Origin: Kutzneria sp044547355
GTDB taxonomy: Bacteria; Actinomycetota; Actinomycetes; Mycobacteriales; Pseudonocardiaceae
Length of the DNA stretch: 64,000 bases
Reading direction: 5' to 3'
Assembly (NCBI RefSeq): GCF_044547355.1
Contig: NZ_JBIUAG010000012.1
Location: 62,001-126,000 of the forward strand
The notes below the pieces were generated by a model. The model was given only the letters and a program-made list of their open reading frames with translations. It did no database searches and had not been told where the DNA came from. The translations under genes were made by a program, and so were the position numbers. Below are positions 1-7,984 of this stretch, piece by piece (the stretch's first letter is position 1; the number at the start of each line of letters is the position of its first letter).

Positions 1-95
1 GGAGCGTGCCGACGCGCATCGTGCGCGACCCTGGCCGGCTTTCCCATGCCCCCTGAACAGCCACTCCCTGCCCGCGCCGCCGCCGGTTCGCCGCC

Positions 96-142
96 ACGTG
101 AGTGGCTCATGTGCCTTCCAGCGCCACCTGAGCCACTCACGT
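96..142. repeat. Intergenic hairpin, family A (AGTGGCTCA type)
   Basis: Perfect inverted repeat: ACGTGAGTGGCTCA at 96-109 pairs with TGAGCCACTCACGT at 129-142 around a 19-nt loop. The same stem core recurs at 6313-6361 and 43961-44013. No T-tract follows, so it is either a non-canonical terminator or an interspersed palindromic repeat. Confidence 0.6.
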
Positions 143-199
143 AACCCCGGCCCGCCGCAGCACCGTCACCCGTTCCGGTGACACCCCACCCGCCGTTTT

Positions 200-254
200 C
201 CCCACATGCGCTTCCCATTTGCGCCCAGATGCCACATGGGAAGCGCATGTGGGG
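200..254. repeat. Intergenic hairpin, family B copy 1
   Basis: CCCCACATGCGCTTCCCA at 200-217 pairs exactly with its reverse complement at 237-254 around a 19-nt loop. A second copy of nearly the same hairpin lies only 17 bp downstream. Together the two fill most of the leader upstream of the mycothiol-dependent dehydrogenase. They may terminate transcription of a gene left of the window. Confidence 0.6.
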
Positions 255-271
255 AACCCGCTGCGGTTTCC

Positions 272-324
272 GCCACATGCGCTTCCCATGTGGGTCCAGG
301 CGCCAAGTAGGAAGCGCATGTGGC
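272..324. repeat. Intergenic hairpin, family B copy 2
   Basis: GCCACATGCGCTTCC at 272-286 pairs with GGAAGCGCATGTGGC at 310-324, followed by a short A-run. The stem sequence matches copy 1 at 200-254 while the loop differs. This suggests duplication of a palindromic unit, or selection on the stem alone. Confidence 0.6.
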
Positions 325-406
325 AAAAACCCGTGCGGGGGTCGCGACACGTGCATGGAAGTGCCAGGCTGCCGATCAAGGCGACGAAGCCGGAAGGGGT
401 AGCCGT

Positions 407-1495
407 ATGCCGTACGAGGTCGACGGGGTGGTGGCGTCCGGGAAGGGCGCGCCGGTCAGCGTCCAGCGGATCACCGTGCCGGATCCGGGGCCGGGCGAGG
501 TCGTGGTGAAGGTGCAGGCGTGCGGGGTCTGCCACACCGACCTGCACTACCGCGAGGGCGGCATCAACGACGACTTCCCGTTCCTGCTGGGCCATGAGGC
601 CTCGGGCGTGGTCGAGGTGGTCGGCGAGGGCGTGACCAGCGTCGAGCCGGGCGACTTCGTGATCCTGAACTGGCGCGCGGTGTGCGGCGACTGCCGGGCC
701 TGCCGCCGGGGCCGGCCCTGGTACTGCTTCAACACCTTCAACGCGAGCCAGCCGATGACGCTGGCCGACGGCACGCCGCTGAGCAACGCGCTGGGCATCG
801 GGGCGTTCGTGGAGAAGACGCTGGTGCACGCCGGCCAGTGCACGAAGGTCGACCCACGGGTCAGCCCGGACGTGGCCGGCCTGCTGGGCTGCGGCGTGAT
901 GGCCGGCCTGGGCGCGGCGATCAACACCGGCGGCGTGGGCCGCGGTGACACGGTGGCGGTGATCGGCTGCGGCGGCGTGGGCAACGCGGCGGTGGCCGGG
1001 GCCCGGCTGGCCGGGGCGTCGAAGATCATCGCGGTGGACGTGGACCAGCGGAAACTAGACTGGGCCAAGGACTTCGGGGCCACCGACACGGTCAACGCCC
1101 GCGAGGGCGACGTGGTCGCGGCCATCCAGGGCCTGACCGGCGGCTTCGGCGCGGACGTGGTGATCGACGCGGTCGGCCGGCCGGAGACCTGGAAGCAGGC
1201 CTTCTACGGCCGCGACCTGGCCGGCACCGTGGTGCTGGTCGGCGTGCCCACCCCGGACATGGCGCTGGACATGCCGCTGGTCGACTTCTTCTCCCGCGGC
1301 GGCGCGCTGAAGTCCTCCTGGTACGGCGACTGCCTGCCCTCCCGTGACTTCCCCACACTGGTCGACCTCCACTTGCAGGGCCGGCTGCCGTTGGAGAAGT
1401 TCGTCACAGAGCGGATCGGCCTCGGCGACGTAGAGCGGTCGTTCGAGCGCATGGGGCGAGGCGAGGTGCTGCGCAGCGTGGTCGTGTTCGACTAA
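407..1495 (+). CDS. mscR: S-(hydroxymethyl)mycothiol dehydrogenase (zinc-dependent, class III ADH type)
   Basis: A 362-residue medium-chain zinc alcohol dehydrogenase. The family oxidises S-hydroxymethyl-mycothiol, the spontaneous formaldehyde-mycothiol adduct, with NAD+. The catalytic zinc motif CGVCHTD and GHEASGVV are near the N-terminus, and a CGDCRACRRGRPWYC segment supplies the structural-zinc cysteines. A Rossmann GCGGVGNAAVAG motif and an aspartate after the second strand (AVDVD) fit NAD+. The ATG at 407 is preferred over upstream in-frame starts because GGAAGGGG precedes it and family members begin at this point. The usual metallo-beta-lactamase partner gene is absent; a cyclotransferase-like gene follows after 10 bp. 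Family assignment is strong; mycothiol specificity is inferred from the family and the host. Confidence 0.9.
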   Translation: MPYEVDGVVASGKGAPVSVQRITVPDPGPGEVVVKVQACGVCHTDLHYREGGINDDFPFLLGHEASGVVEVVGEGVTSVEPGDFVILNWRAVCGDCRACRRGRPWYCFNTFNASQPMTLADGTPLSNALGIGAFVEKTLVHAGQCTKVDPRVSPDVAGLLGCGVMAGLGAAINTGGVGRGDTVAVIGCGGVGNAAVAGARLAGASKIIAVDVDQRKLDWAKDFGATDTVNAREGDVVAAIQGLTGGFGADVVIDAVGRPETWKQAFYGRDLAGTVVLVGVPTPDMALDMPLVDFFSRGGALKSSWYGDCLPSRDFPTLVDLHLQGRLPLEKFVTERIGLGDVERSFERMGRGEVLRSVVVFD

Positions 1496-1505
1496 TACTG
1501 GAAAC

Positions 1506-2564
1506 GTGCGAGCACCGTTCGGCGACGAGGAGTTTCCCGCAGCGCCCTACCCGGGCGCCCGGCCGGACGTGTCCTTCGCGCACCTGGACGGGGTCGGCGC
1601 GCCGCTGAGACCGGACCGGCACAGCCCGGCCGGCTGGCGCGTCGACCACACCGGGCAGGACCTGGACGAGTGGCTGGCCGAGCACGACGCGGCGCCGATG
1701 AGCAAGCGGGTGCCGGTGCTGGCCTACGGCTCCAACGCCTGCCCGTCCAAGATCACCTGGCTGCGGGAGTCGCTCGGCCTGGCCGGCCCGGTCGTGGTGT
1801 TGCGGGCCCGCTGCGAGGGCCTGGCCGCGGTCTGGGCGGCCGGCCTGCGCATGGTGGACGACCAGCGGCCGGCCACGCTGATGGCGGCCAAGGACGTGGT
1901 CGAGCGGCACGCGGTCTGGATGGCCGACCGCGAGCAGGTGCGGGTGCTGGACGCCTGCGAGGGGCGCGGCCGGCGCTACCGGCTGGCCAAGGTGCGCAGC
2001 GGCAAGGTGGTGCTGGACGACGGCGCGGTGGTGGACCGGGTGCTGGCCTACGTGGCCGAGGACCGGGTGCGCCAGCCCATCCTGGTCCGCGGCAAGCCGG
2101 TGCGCTGCGCCGACATGGACCAGGCGGCCGCCCAGGGGCTGGTCGGCAAGCGGGCCGGCAGCGACGGCCTCAAGGCGTCCACTGTGGACGGTGAGCCGAA
2201 TCCCGATTCGTGGCCCAAGCGGGTTTTCGTCTACGGCACGCTGCAACCCGGCCACGAGGCCTGGCATCTGCTGGAGCCGATGGTGACCGGCCGGCCGCGG
2301 CGCACGGCGATCCGGGGCACGCTCTACGACACCGGAATGGGCTATCCGGCCCTGCGACTGGACGGCGAGGGCACGATTCCCGGCTGGGTGCTGCCGATCC
2401 GCTCCCCCGGCCGCACTCTGTCCACTTTGGACAAGTATGAGGGGCCGGACTACCGGCGGATTCGCATCGTGCTGGCCGACGGCCAGGTGTGCTGGACCTA
2501 CGTGTGGACCGAGCCGACCAAGGGCATGCCGGTGCTGCCGGCCGGGTGGCGGGCCTCGGCCTGA
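1506..2564 (+). CDS. Tandem gamma-glutamylcyclotransferase-like (AIG2/GGCT fold) protein
   Basis: A 352-residue protein with two GGCT-like domains. The first starts near residue 70 with AYGSNACPSK. The second starts near residue 240 with FVYGTLQPGH and includes LDKYEGPDYRR, which holds the glutamate position usually catalytic in this fold. The first half has a weaker equivalent, LDACEGRGRRY. GGCT enzymes release 5-oxoproline from gamma-glutamyl compounds. The GTG start lies 10 bp after the mycothiol dehydrogenase stop, so the two are probably co-transcribed, which suggests a role in thiol or aldehyde-adduct metabolism. That role is inference; the fold assignment is firm. Confidence 0.75.
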   Translation: MRAPFGDEEFPAAPYPGARPDVSFAHLDGVGAPLRPDRHSPAGWRVDHTGQDLDEWLAEHDAAPMSKRVPVLAYGSNACPSKITWLRESLGLAGPVVVLRARCEGLAAVWAAGLRMVDDQRPATLMAAKDVVERHAVWMADREQVRVLDACEGRGRRYRLAKVRSGKVVLDDGAVVDRVLAYVAEDRVRQPILVRGKPVRCADMDQAAAQGLVGKRAGSDGLKASTVDGEPNPDSWPKRVFVYGTLQPGHEAWHLLEPMVTGRPRRTAIRGTLYDTGMGYPALRLDGEGTIPGWVLPIRSPGRTLSTLDKYEGPDYRRIRIVLADGQVCWTYVWTEPTKGMPVLPAGWRASA

Positions 2565-2634
2565 CCATTTGCAAGATCAACCAAGGCAACCGGGGTTGTT
2601 CGGCGGGCGTCTGGGTGGTGGAGGTGGTCCAACC

Positions 2635-3126
2635 ATGTTCATCAACCGCGCTCTGGTCGCCACAGGGGTCCTCGCCGCGGCGGCGACGGCGCTCGCGCCG
2701 ATCGCGTCCGCGCAGCCGGCCACCGGCGGCCGCTGCGACAACACCACGTTAGCCGCCACACTGGCCAATCCCGATGCCGGCGCGGGCCAGCGCTACATCC
2801 AGTTCGTCGTCACCAACATCAGCCACACCACGTGCACGCTCTACGGCCACGGCGGATTCGCCCTGGTCGGCGCGCCGACCCAACTCTCGTGGACGGCCAA
2901 CCCCGGCTCGAGCCTGGTCACCCTGGCCCCCAACCAGCGGGCCGCCATGACCCTGCACTGGACGGCCATCCCGGCCGACGACGAGCCCGGCGCGCAGTGC
3001 GAGCCGATCGCCGCCACCGCGATCTCCATCCCGCCGGACGAGACCCAGCCGCTGACCGTGGCCTGGACCGACGGGCCCGTCTGCCAGCACGGCCGGATGG
3101 ACGCCAGCGCTTACTACAAGCTGTGA
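2635..3126 (+). CDS. Secreted DUF4232 domain protein
   Basis: A 163-residue exported protein. The N-terminus MFINRALVATG is followed by an alanine-rich hydrophobic stretch and a likely signal peptidase site at ASA-QP near residue 26. The mature part carries the DUF4232 pattern: a cysteine near the start, FVVTNISHTTCTLYG, and paired cysteines late (EPIA region and VCQHG). This beta-sandwich family is common in actinobacterial cell envelopes and has no known activity. The ATG at 2635 is chosen because it begins the signal peptide and GGTGGAGGTGG lies just upstream; the open frame continues further upstream without signal-like sequence. Confidence 0.8.
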   Translation: MFINRALVATGVLAAAATALAPIASAQPATGGRCDNTTLAATLANPDAGAGQRYIQFVVTNISHTTCTLYGHGGFALVGAPTQLSWTANPGSSLVTLAPNQRAAMTLHWTAIPADDEPGAQCEPIAATAISIPPDETQPLTVAWTDGPVCQHGRMDASAYYKL

Positions 3127-3145
3127 GATGTGCTGAAGTGGACCG

Positions 3146-3955
3146 GTGATCCCACCGATCGAATGGACCCTGTCCGGTCACGGGGGCGAGCTGGCCGCCC
3201 GCACCTGGCCCAATCCGGACGCCCGCTGGCTCGCCGTCCTCGTGCACGGGCACGGCGAGCACCTGGGCCGCTACCAGCACGTGGCCGACGCGCTGGTCGC
3301 CATGGGGGCCATGGTGGTCGGCGCCGACCTGGTGGGGCACGGCCGCTCGGCCGGCGAGCGGGCCCTGGTCGGCGACTTCGAGGACGTGGTGTCCGATGTG
3401 GACACCGTGCTGGGCGCGGCCCTGGACGGGCATCCCGACCTGCCGGTGGTGCTCATCGGGCACGCGGTCGGCGGCGCGATCGCCGTCCGCTACGCCCAGC
3501 GCCACCTCGACAACCTGACCGCCATGGTGCTGTCGGCCCCCGTCCTCGGCACCTGGCCGCCGCTGGATCTGTTGGAGTACGAGGACATTCCGGACACCCC
3601 GATCGACCCGGCGGCGCTGTCGCGGGACGTCTCGGTCGGCGCGGCCTACGCGGCCGACCCGCTGGTCTGGCACGGCCCGTTCAAGCGGCCGACGCTGGTG
3701 GCGCTGGACGAGCTGTTGCAGACCATCAGTTTCGACCACCCGCTCGGCGACGAGCTGCCGGTGCTGTGGCTGCACGGCGACGCCGACGAACTGGTGGACC
3801 AGGCCGACACCCGGGCCGGCACCGACCGGGTGCGCGGGCTCGGCTTCGAGGAGCGCACCTACCTCGGCGCCCGGCACGAGCTGTTCAACGAGATCAACAA
3901 GGACGAGGTGCTGGCCGACGTGGCCGCCTTCACGGCCAGGGTGGTCAAGGGCTAG
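3146..3955 (+). CDS. Monoacylglycerol-lipase-like alpha/beta hydrolase lacking the nucleophile serine
   Basis: A 269-residue alpha/beta hydrolase resembling monoglyceride lipases (Hydrolase_4), with HGHGEHLGRY and GADLVGHGRSAGER matching family signatures. The nucleophile elbow, normally GHSMGG, reads GHAVGG here: residue 107 is alanine (GCG at 3464-3466). The acid (HGDADELVD) and histidine (GARHELFNE) regions are kept. The fold is therefore probably intact, but classical serine esterase activity should be lost unless another residue substitutes. It starts with GTG 19 bp after the DUF4232 gene. Its last 11 bp overlap the end of the convergent VanZ-RDD gene. Confidence 0.85.
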   Translation: MIPPIEWTLSGHGGELAARTWPNPDARWLAVLVHGHGEHLGRYQHVADALVAMGAMVVGADLVGHGRSAGERALVGDFEDVVSDVDTVLGAALDGHPDLPVVLIGHAVGGAIAVRYAQRHLDNLTAMVLSAPVLGTWPPLDLLEYEDIPDTPIDPAALSRDVSVGAAYAADPLVWHGPFKRPTLVALDELLQTISFDHPLGDELPVLWLHGDADELVDQADTRAGTDRVRGLGFEERTYLGARHELFNEINKDEVLADVAAFTARVVKG

Positions 3956-5225
3956 CGTCGCTCGGATTCGACGACACCGCGACCGCGCCGGCAAGCTCGG
4001 CGCGGTCGGGTTCGGCCGGGGCCGACGGCGTCGCCGCCCTGGTCGGGGGCAGCGCCACGTTGCGCACGCCCGAGGCCAGCTCGTGCAGGCCGAGGTGCCG
4101 GTTGTGCAGCCGGGCGAACAGCAGGAAACCGAGCGGGATCGCCACGCTGATCAGCACCGCGAACGCCGCGAACGCCACCTCGCCCGGCCGGTCCTCGACG
4201 ATGCCGACCAGCGTCTCCAGCCGCAGGTCCTGCATGGCCGCCACGAGCCGTTCGGCCGACACCGCCACCACGATCACCGCCAGCATGGCCACGAAGGTCA
4301 CCGGCACGAAGGCGATCGCCAGCAGCGCTTCGCGTAGCAACAGCCGCCACGGCGCCGGCCGCCTGTCGTCCTTGTCCACCAACCGAAGCCGCAGGATGTG
4401 CTTGCCGACCGTCGCCCCGGTGGCCCACGGCGCGAGCACGAACCAGACCAGAAAAACCAGCAGCCCCACCAGAAACGCGCTGCTCAGCGTGGTGCCGCCG
4501 AGCAGGTGCCAGAGGCCGGCCGCGAACGGCAGGCAGAACGAGAAGCCCATCGCGTCCAGCAGCAACGCCAGCAGCCGGCGGCCGAACGGCACCGGCACCC
4601 GGGCCAGCGCTCGCACGTCGATGCTGTCCAGAGTGGGCAGCCAGCGGGTGATCGGCCCGGCCACCGCCCAGCCGGCGGCGCAGCCCAGGGAGTTGACGAT
4701 GATGTCGTCCACGTCGAACAGCCGGTACGGGCACGGGTAGATGCCCCACAGGCCGGTCAGCTGCGTGAACTCGAAGAAGCAGGCCACGCCCAGCCCGATA
4801 GCCGCCGTCGTCCAGAAGCCGCGGCGGAAGTGGTAGCGCAGGTACATGCCCAGCGGCAGCAGCAGAAGCAGGTTGAAGCCAGTCTCCAGGACCGCGGAGT
4901 TGTGCAGCACCAACGCGTTCAGGCTGACGCTGCCCTTGGCTTCCTGCCAGATGTCCGAGAACGTGTTGCCCGGCGCCAGCTGCGGGTGGCCGAAGGCGGC
5001 GTACCGCACGCAGACGTCGACCTGCCGGCTCGGCAGCGGCACGATCACCAGGCAGAACGCCGCCAGGCAGTAGTACAGGAAGGTCGCGAACGACAGGCCC
5101 CGCCAGCCGGTCAGCACCCCGTGCCGCCGATACAGCACGATCGCCGTCGGCACGAACAGCAGCATCGCCAGCAGCGGAAACAGCAGTGCCGCGGTGCGGA
5201 TCGGCAGCAGGTACGCGTTCACCAC
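3945..5225 (-). CDS. VanZ-like / RDD-domain fusion membrane protein
   Basis: A 426-residue polytopic membrane protein. The N-terminal half (about residues 10-190) is VanZ-like: a hydrophobic block, then LLLLLPLGMYLRY, FFEFTQLTG and FDVDDIIVNSLG, the conserved acidic motif of the family. The C-terminal half (about 205-380) is an RDD domain with FGRRLLALLLDA and GATVGKHILRLRLVDKD. VanZ homologues are linked to glycopeptide resistance and envelope properties; RDD proteins include ion antiporters. GTG at 5225 is supported by a TATAGT -10 element ending 7 nt upstream, giving a leaderless transcript. The gene ends inside the convergent hydrolase gene. Confidence 0.8.
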   Translation of the reverse strand: MVNAYLLPIRTAALLFPLLAMLLFVPTAIVLYRRHGVLTGWRGLSFATFLYYCLAAFCLVIVPLPSRQVDVCVRYAAFGHPQLAPGNTFSDIWQEAKGSVSLNALVLHNSAVLETGFNLLLLLPLGMYLRYHFRRGFWTTAAIGLGVACFFEFTQLTGLWGIYPCPYRLFDVDDIIVNSLGCAAGWAVAGPITRWLPTLDSIDVRALARVPVPFGRRLLALLLDAMGFSFCLPFAAGLWHLLGGTTLSSAFLVGLLVFLVWFVLAPWATGATVGKHILRLRLVDKDDRRPAPWRLLLREALLAIAFVPVTFVAMLAVIVVAVSAERLVAAMQDLRLETLVGIVEDRPGEVAFAAFAVLISVAIPLGFLLFARLHNRHLGLHELASGVRNVALPPTRAATPSAPAEPDRAELAGAVAVSSNPSDASP

Positions 5226-5238
5226 CAGTCACACTATA
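5226..5238 (-). promoter_or_regulatory. -10 element for leaderless VanZ-RDD transcript
   Basis: On the minus strand TATAGT (5238-5233) is followed by 7 nt and then the GTG start codon at 5225. This spacing puts transcription initiation at or next to the start codon. No clear -35 hexamer is visible. Confidence 0.45.
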
Positions 5239-5520
5239 CACAGGGTGAATACTGGCCGCGGAAGCCGTGCGGTCCTCAAATTGACCCGTCCGAGTGACGG
5301 TAGCGCCCGGAGCCCGATCAACACCGCCCGAGGGACCGTCGGTACCCGAACAACTGCCCGCGAAACCACCGGCCCGCACGACCCGCCGGGCACACAGCGA
5401 CACCGTTTCCTTGATCGCGCGACGACCCGCGCCACACATGTGGGTGACCCTCGTGTTTCCGCCGTCCCGTCGCGGAAATCCCTTGCCCCGAGCGGACAAT
5501 CGGAGAAAGGGGATCCCCTC

Positions 5521-6267
5521 ATGACCAGCATCGCCAACCCCCGCGACCTCATCGGCGCCGAGGTGCTCGACCGCGACGGCGAGCGGGTGGGCAAGGTCGG
5601 CAACGTCTACGTCGGCGACGACAACCGGCAGCCGCAGTGGGTGACCGTGCGGACCGGACTGTTCGGCCAGAAGGAGAGCTTCGTGCCCTTGCAGGGCGCA
5701 CGGCTGGGCTCCGACGGCGTGCGCGTGACCGCCACCAAGGAAGCCGTCAAGGACGCGCCGCGGATGGACGCCGGCGGGCACCTGTCCGACGACGAAGGCC
5801 GGCGGCTCTACGAGCACTACGGCATGACCACCGCCATGCCCGGCCAGCGCGGCCGCACCCAGCCCGGCTCGGTCGGCCGTGGCGCGCCCGACCGCGACCG
5901 GGACAGCGCCGACCACACCATGGTCCGCTCCGAGGAGCAGCTGCGCGTGGGCACCGAGCAGACCGAGTCCGGCCGGGTGCGGCTGCACAAGTACGTCGTC
6001 ACCGAGGAGCAGCAGGTCACCGTGCCCGTGCGGCACGAGGAGGTCCGGGTCGAACGCGAGCCCGTCACCGGCGGCGAGCAGGCCCGGATCGGCGAGGACG
6101 ACCAGGAGGTCGTGCTGCACGCCGAGCGCCCGGTCGTGGAGACCGAGGCCGTGCCGGTGGAGAAGGTGCGGCTGCGCACCGAGACCGTCACCGAGCAGCG
6201 CACCGTCAGCGGCAAGGTGCGCAAGGAGCGCATCGACGTCGACGACTCCGCCGAGCACAGGAAGTAA
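5521..6267 (+). CDS. PRC-barrel and DUF2382 (YsnF/AvaK) domain stress protein
   Basis: A 248-residue soluble protein. Residues about 8-85 form a PRC-barrel (LIGAEVLDRDGERVGKV, PQWVTVRTGLFG). Residues about 130-248 form a DUF2382 domain rich in Glu, Arg and Val, with the repeated pattern RSEEQLRVGTE, VPVRHEEVRVEREPV and TETVTEQRTVSGKVRKERI. Related genes are commonly general-stress genes in actinobacteria, with no known biochemical activity. ATG at 5521 follows GGAGAAAGGGG. A 295-bp upstream region carries an imperfect dyad (TTTCCGC/GCGGAAA near 5460-5485) that may be regulatory. It is followed by a family A hairpin at 6313-6361. Confidence 0.85.
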   Translation: MTSIANPRDLIGAEVLDRDGERVGKVGNVYVGDDNRQPQWVTVRTGLFGQKESFVPLQGARLGSDGVRVTATKEAVKDAPRMDAGGHLSDDEGRRLYEHYGMTTAMPGQRGRTQPGSVGRGAPDRDRDSADHTMVRSEEQLRVGTEQTESGRVRLHKYVVTEEQQVTVPVRHEEVRVEREPVTGGEQARIGEDDQEVVLHAERPVVETEAVPVEKVRLRTETVTEQRTVSGKVRKERIDVDDSAEHRK

Positions 6268-6312
6268 CCAGGTCCGGCGCCGGTCCGCCCCTCAGCCGGG
6301 CCGGCGCCACCC

Positions 6313-6361
6313 CACGTGAGTGGCTCATTTGCGCTTCACGGCCATCCAAGCCACTCACGTG
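6313..6361. repeat. Intergenic hairpin, family A copy 2
   Basis: CACGTGAGTGGCT at 6313-6325 pairs with AGCCACTCACGTG at 6349-6361. The stem is the same as in the copies at 96-142 and 43961-44013, while the loop differs. It sits 45 bp after the DUF2382 gene, where it could end that transcript. Confidence 0.6.
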
Positions 6362-6449
6362 CCGCGACTGCACCGCCGGCCGCCGCCACCCTCCGCACAC
6401 CCCACCCGCCCTGCGACACGCCGCCTGCCCTGGGGGACAATCGGCGGCG

Positions 6450-7280
6450 ATGGTGGAGCAGGACCTCAGGCTGCTGATCTCCGTGGTGGTCAGCGCCGAA
6501 GACGAGCGACAGGCCCATGACGCCTGCCGCGACCTCGTGGACCGGATCGGCGGCCGGGTCGTTGAGGCCGCGGACTGCTCGGACGAGGAACCCGGCTGCT
6601 GGTCGGTGACGATCGGCAAGGACCTGCCGGCGGTGCAGGTGCACAACGACGCGGCGGCGCTGGCCCGGTCGGTGCGGACCTTCGTGCGGGAGCTGGCCCC
6701 GGACTCGCCGCTGCCGCGGGTCTGCTGCGAGCCGCCGACGGCCTGGACGGTGCTGGACGACCCGGAGCTGATCGGGAAGCTGGTGGCGGGCGCGGAGCGG
6801 CTGCTGGTGGAGGCCTGGTCCGAGCAGGCGCCGTTCCAGCCGATGAGCTACCAGGAGCCGACGGCCCCGGCGCCGGCCCCGGCCGAGCACACGACCCGGC
6901 TACGCCTGCGGGTGGACGTGGCGGTGCAGCATCCGGCCGGCGCGCAGTGGCAGGCCCGGGCGCTGGCCAGCCGCGTCACCGAGGCGGCGGCCATCACCGA
7001 GGTCACGCAGGGTGGCGACGGCGTCTCGGTGCATCTCGATCTGGGGAGATGGCCGCAGCCGCCGCAACAGGCGGTGACCGACGCGGCCGAGGCGCTGGGC
7101 CGGCCCGAGTGGTCGCCGATGGAGCTGGCCGCCGACGGCACGGTCACCCAGCGTTGGCTGGACCTGCTCCGGCCGACCTCCGGCATCACGTCGTTGGAGC
7201 TGGTCGCGGACCGGGTGGAGACCGAGGTGGCCTGGCCGACCGAGGACGAGCCGCCGGTGTGGCGTGAGCCGGGAAGTTGA
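6450..7280 (+). CDS. Protein of unknown function upstream of the FtsK-like operon
   Basis: A 276-residue soluble protein not assigned to any family. Residues 1-125 and 145-270 each look like an alpha/beta unit. The first contains an acidic DCSDEEPGCW segment and a helix around ALARSVRTFVREL. A proline-alanine linker (TAPAPAPAE) near residue 138 joins the halves. There is no signal peptide or membrane segment. ATG at 6450 is preceded by GGGGGACAAT, which may be a -10 region instead of a ribosome site. It lies 168 bp before the helical-protein/FtsK-like operon on the same strand. That it belongs to that system is an inference from position alone. Confidence 0.6.
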   Translation: MVEQDLRLLISVVVSAEDERQAHDACRDLVDRIGGRVVEAADCSDEEPGCWSVTIGKDLPAVQVHNDAAALARSVRTFVRELAPDSPLPRVCCEPPTAWTVLDDPELIGKLVAGAERLLVEAWSEQAPFQPMSYQEPTAPAPAPAEHTTRLRLRVDVAVQHPAGAQWQARALASRVTEAAAITEVTQGGDGVSVHLDLGRWPQPPQQAVTDAAEALGRPEWSPMELAADGTVTQRWLDLLRPTSGITSLELVADRVETEVAWPTEDEPPVWREPGS

Positions 7281-7359
7281 TCGTCTACAGTGGAGCGACA
7301 CAGCAGGTCCGACCGTGCACACTAATGCGCCCCAACTTCGCTCGATCAGCCCATCCTGG

Positions 7360-7387
7360 TTGTGTGATGGTCGTGTGACAGTACTAA
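7360..7387 (+). promoter_or_regulatory. Possible promoter of the helical-protein/FtsK-like operon
   Basis: TTGTGT at 7360-7365 and TACTAA at 7382-7387 are separated by 16 bp, and lie about 60 bp before the first ATG of the operon. The spacing is right for a housekeeping promoter, but both hexamers are imperfect. Confidence 0.25.
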
Positions 7388-7448
7388 GTTCGGGAGCGTG
7401 GGACTGCACGGTCGGGCAGTCACGTTACTGGGAGGGACCGGATCAGCG

Positions 7449-7709
7449 ATGGCTAGCGTCGAGCAGGTGAGGGGCCAGATCGGTCTGGCCAAGGAGCAGG
7501 CCGAACGCGGTGCCCAGGCGTTGCAGGAAGCGGAGACCCAGATCGGACAGGCCCAGCAGGCCTTCCAGGAGGCCGCGCAGGGCAGCAACCAGTCCGAGGC
7601 CAGCGACGTGAACAACATGTTCACCCACGCGCTGCAGAAGATCGGCGAGGCCCGCGACGCGGTGATGGCCGCGATGAGCAACGCGGAGTCCTACGCCGGC
7701 CGGTTGTGA
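7449..7709 (+). CDS. Small helical-hairpin protein (WXG100-sized), first of a tandem pair
   Basis: An 86-residue protein predicted to be two long helices (about 4-45 and 54-82) around a polar linker, GSNQSEASDVNN. Its size and topology resemble WXG100/ESX substrates, but there is no WXG motif and no C-terminal YxxxD/E signal. It starts MASVEQVRGQIGL; the next gene starts MASVEQVQARIAL, and both end in RL, so the two are diverged tandem duplicates. ATG at 7449 has GGGAGGG upstream and matches the start of the paralogue, so the longer in-frame start at 7398 is rejected. The operon continues with an FtsK/EccC-like ATPase. Confidence 0.75.
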   Translation: MASVEQVRGQIGLAKEQAERGAQALQEAETQIGQAQQAFQEAAQGSNQSEASDVNNMFTHALQKIGEARDAVMAAMSNAESYAGRL

Positions 7710-7712
7710 CCG

Positions 7713-7964
7713 GTGGCCTCAGTCGAACAGGTGCAGGCCCGCATCGCGCTGGTCGGCGAGCATCTCCGGACGGCGCACCAGCAGCTGACCGAGGCCTGCG
7801 AACGGCTGGCCGAGGCCCACGCGATCCTCACCGAGGCCAGCCGGATGCACCCCCGTTCACTTGTGCCCCCGGAACTGACCAAGGCGTGCGACCATGCAGG
7901 TGAGCAGCTGACGCTGCTGCTGGGCGTCATGGAAGCCGTGGAACGGTTCTCCAGCCGCCTGTGA
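7713..7964 (+). CDS. Small helical-hairpin protein, second of the tandem pair
   Basis: An 83-residue paralogue of the preceding protein, starting with GTG 3 bp after its stop. Predicted helices at about 2-45 and 54-82 flank a linker with prolines (MHPRSLVPPE). It contains two cysteines (ACERL, ACDHA) that the first copy lacks. The near-zero spacing implies translational coupling and probable co-assembly of the two proteins as a heterodimer. That would be reminiscent of EsxA/EsxB pairs, but it is a structural analogy only. No family is recognised. Confidence 0.72.
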   Translation: MASVEQVQARIALVGEHLRTAHQQLTEACERLAEAHAILTEASRMHPRSLVPPELTKACDHAGEQLTLLLGVMEAVERFSSRL

Positions 7965-7984
7965 ACTGACCGTAGAGGTGGGCG

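Noticed and set aside
3..56. Possible C-terminal end of a gene entering from the left edge (17 codons then TGA)
   Set aside because: Too short to support; the frame reads SVPTRIVRDPGRLSHAP but nothing identifies it as coding.
4920..5225. Glycopeptide resistance locus inferred from the VanZ domain
   Set aside because: No vanHAX, vanRS or other resistance genes are nearby; VanZ-like domains are widespread without resistance function.
3952..6258. Very long minus-strand open frame through the VanZ-RDD and DUF2382 genes
   Set aside because: It is a shadow frame with Gly/Ala/Arg/His-rich composition; real genes with family motifs occupy the same DNA in other frames.
7449..7964. Calling the small helical proteins WXG100/ESX substrates
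   Set aside because: Size and helical hairpin shape fit, but both lack the WXG motif and the C-terminal secretion signal, and no ESX membrane components are present.
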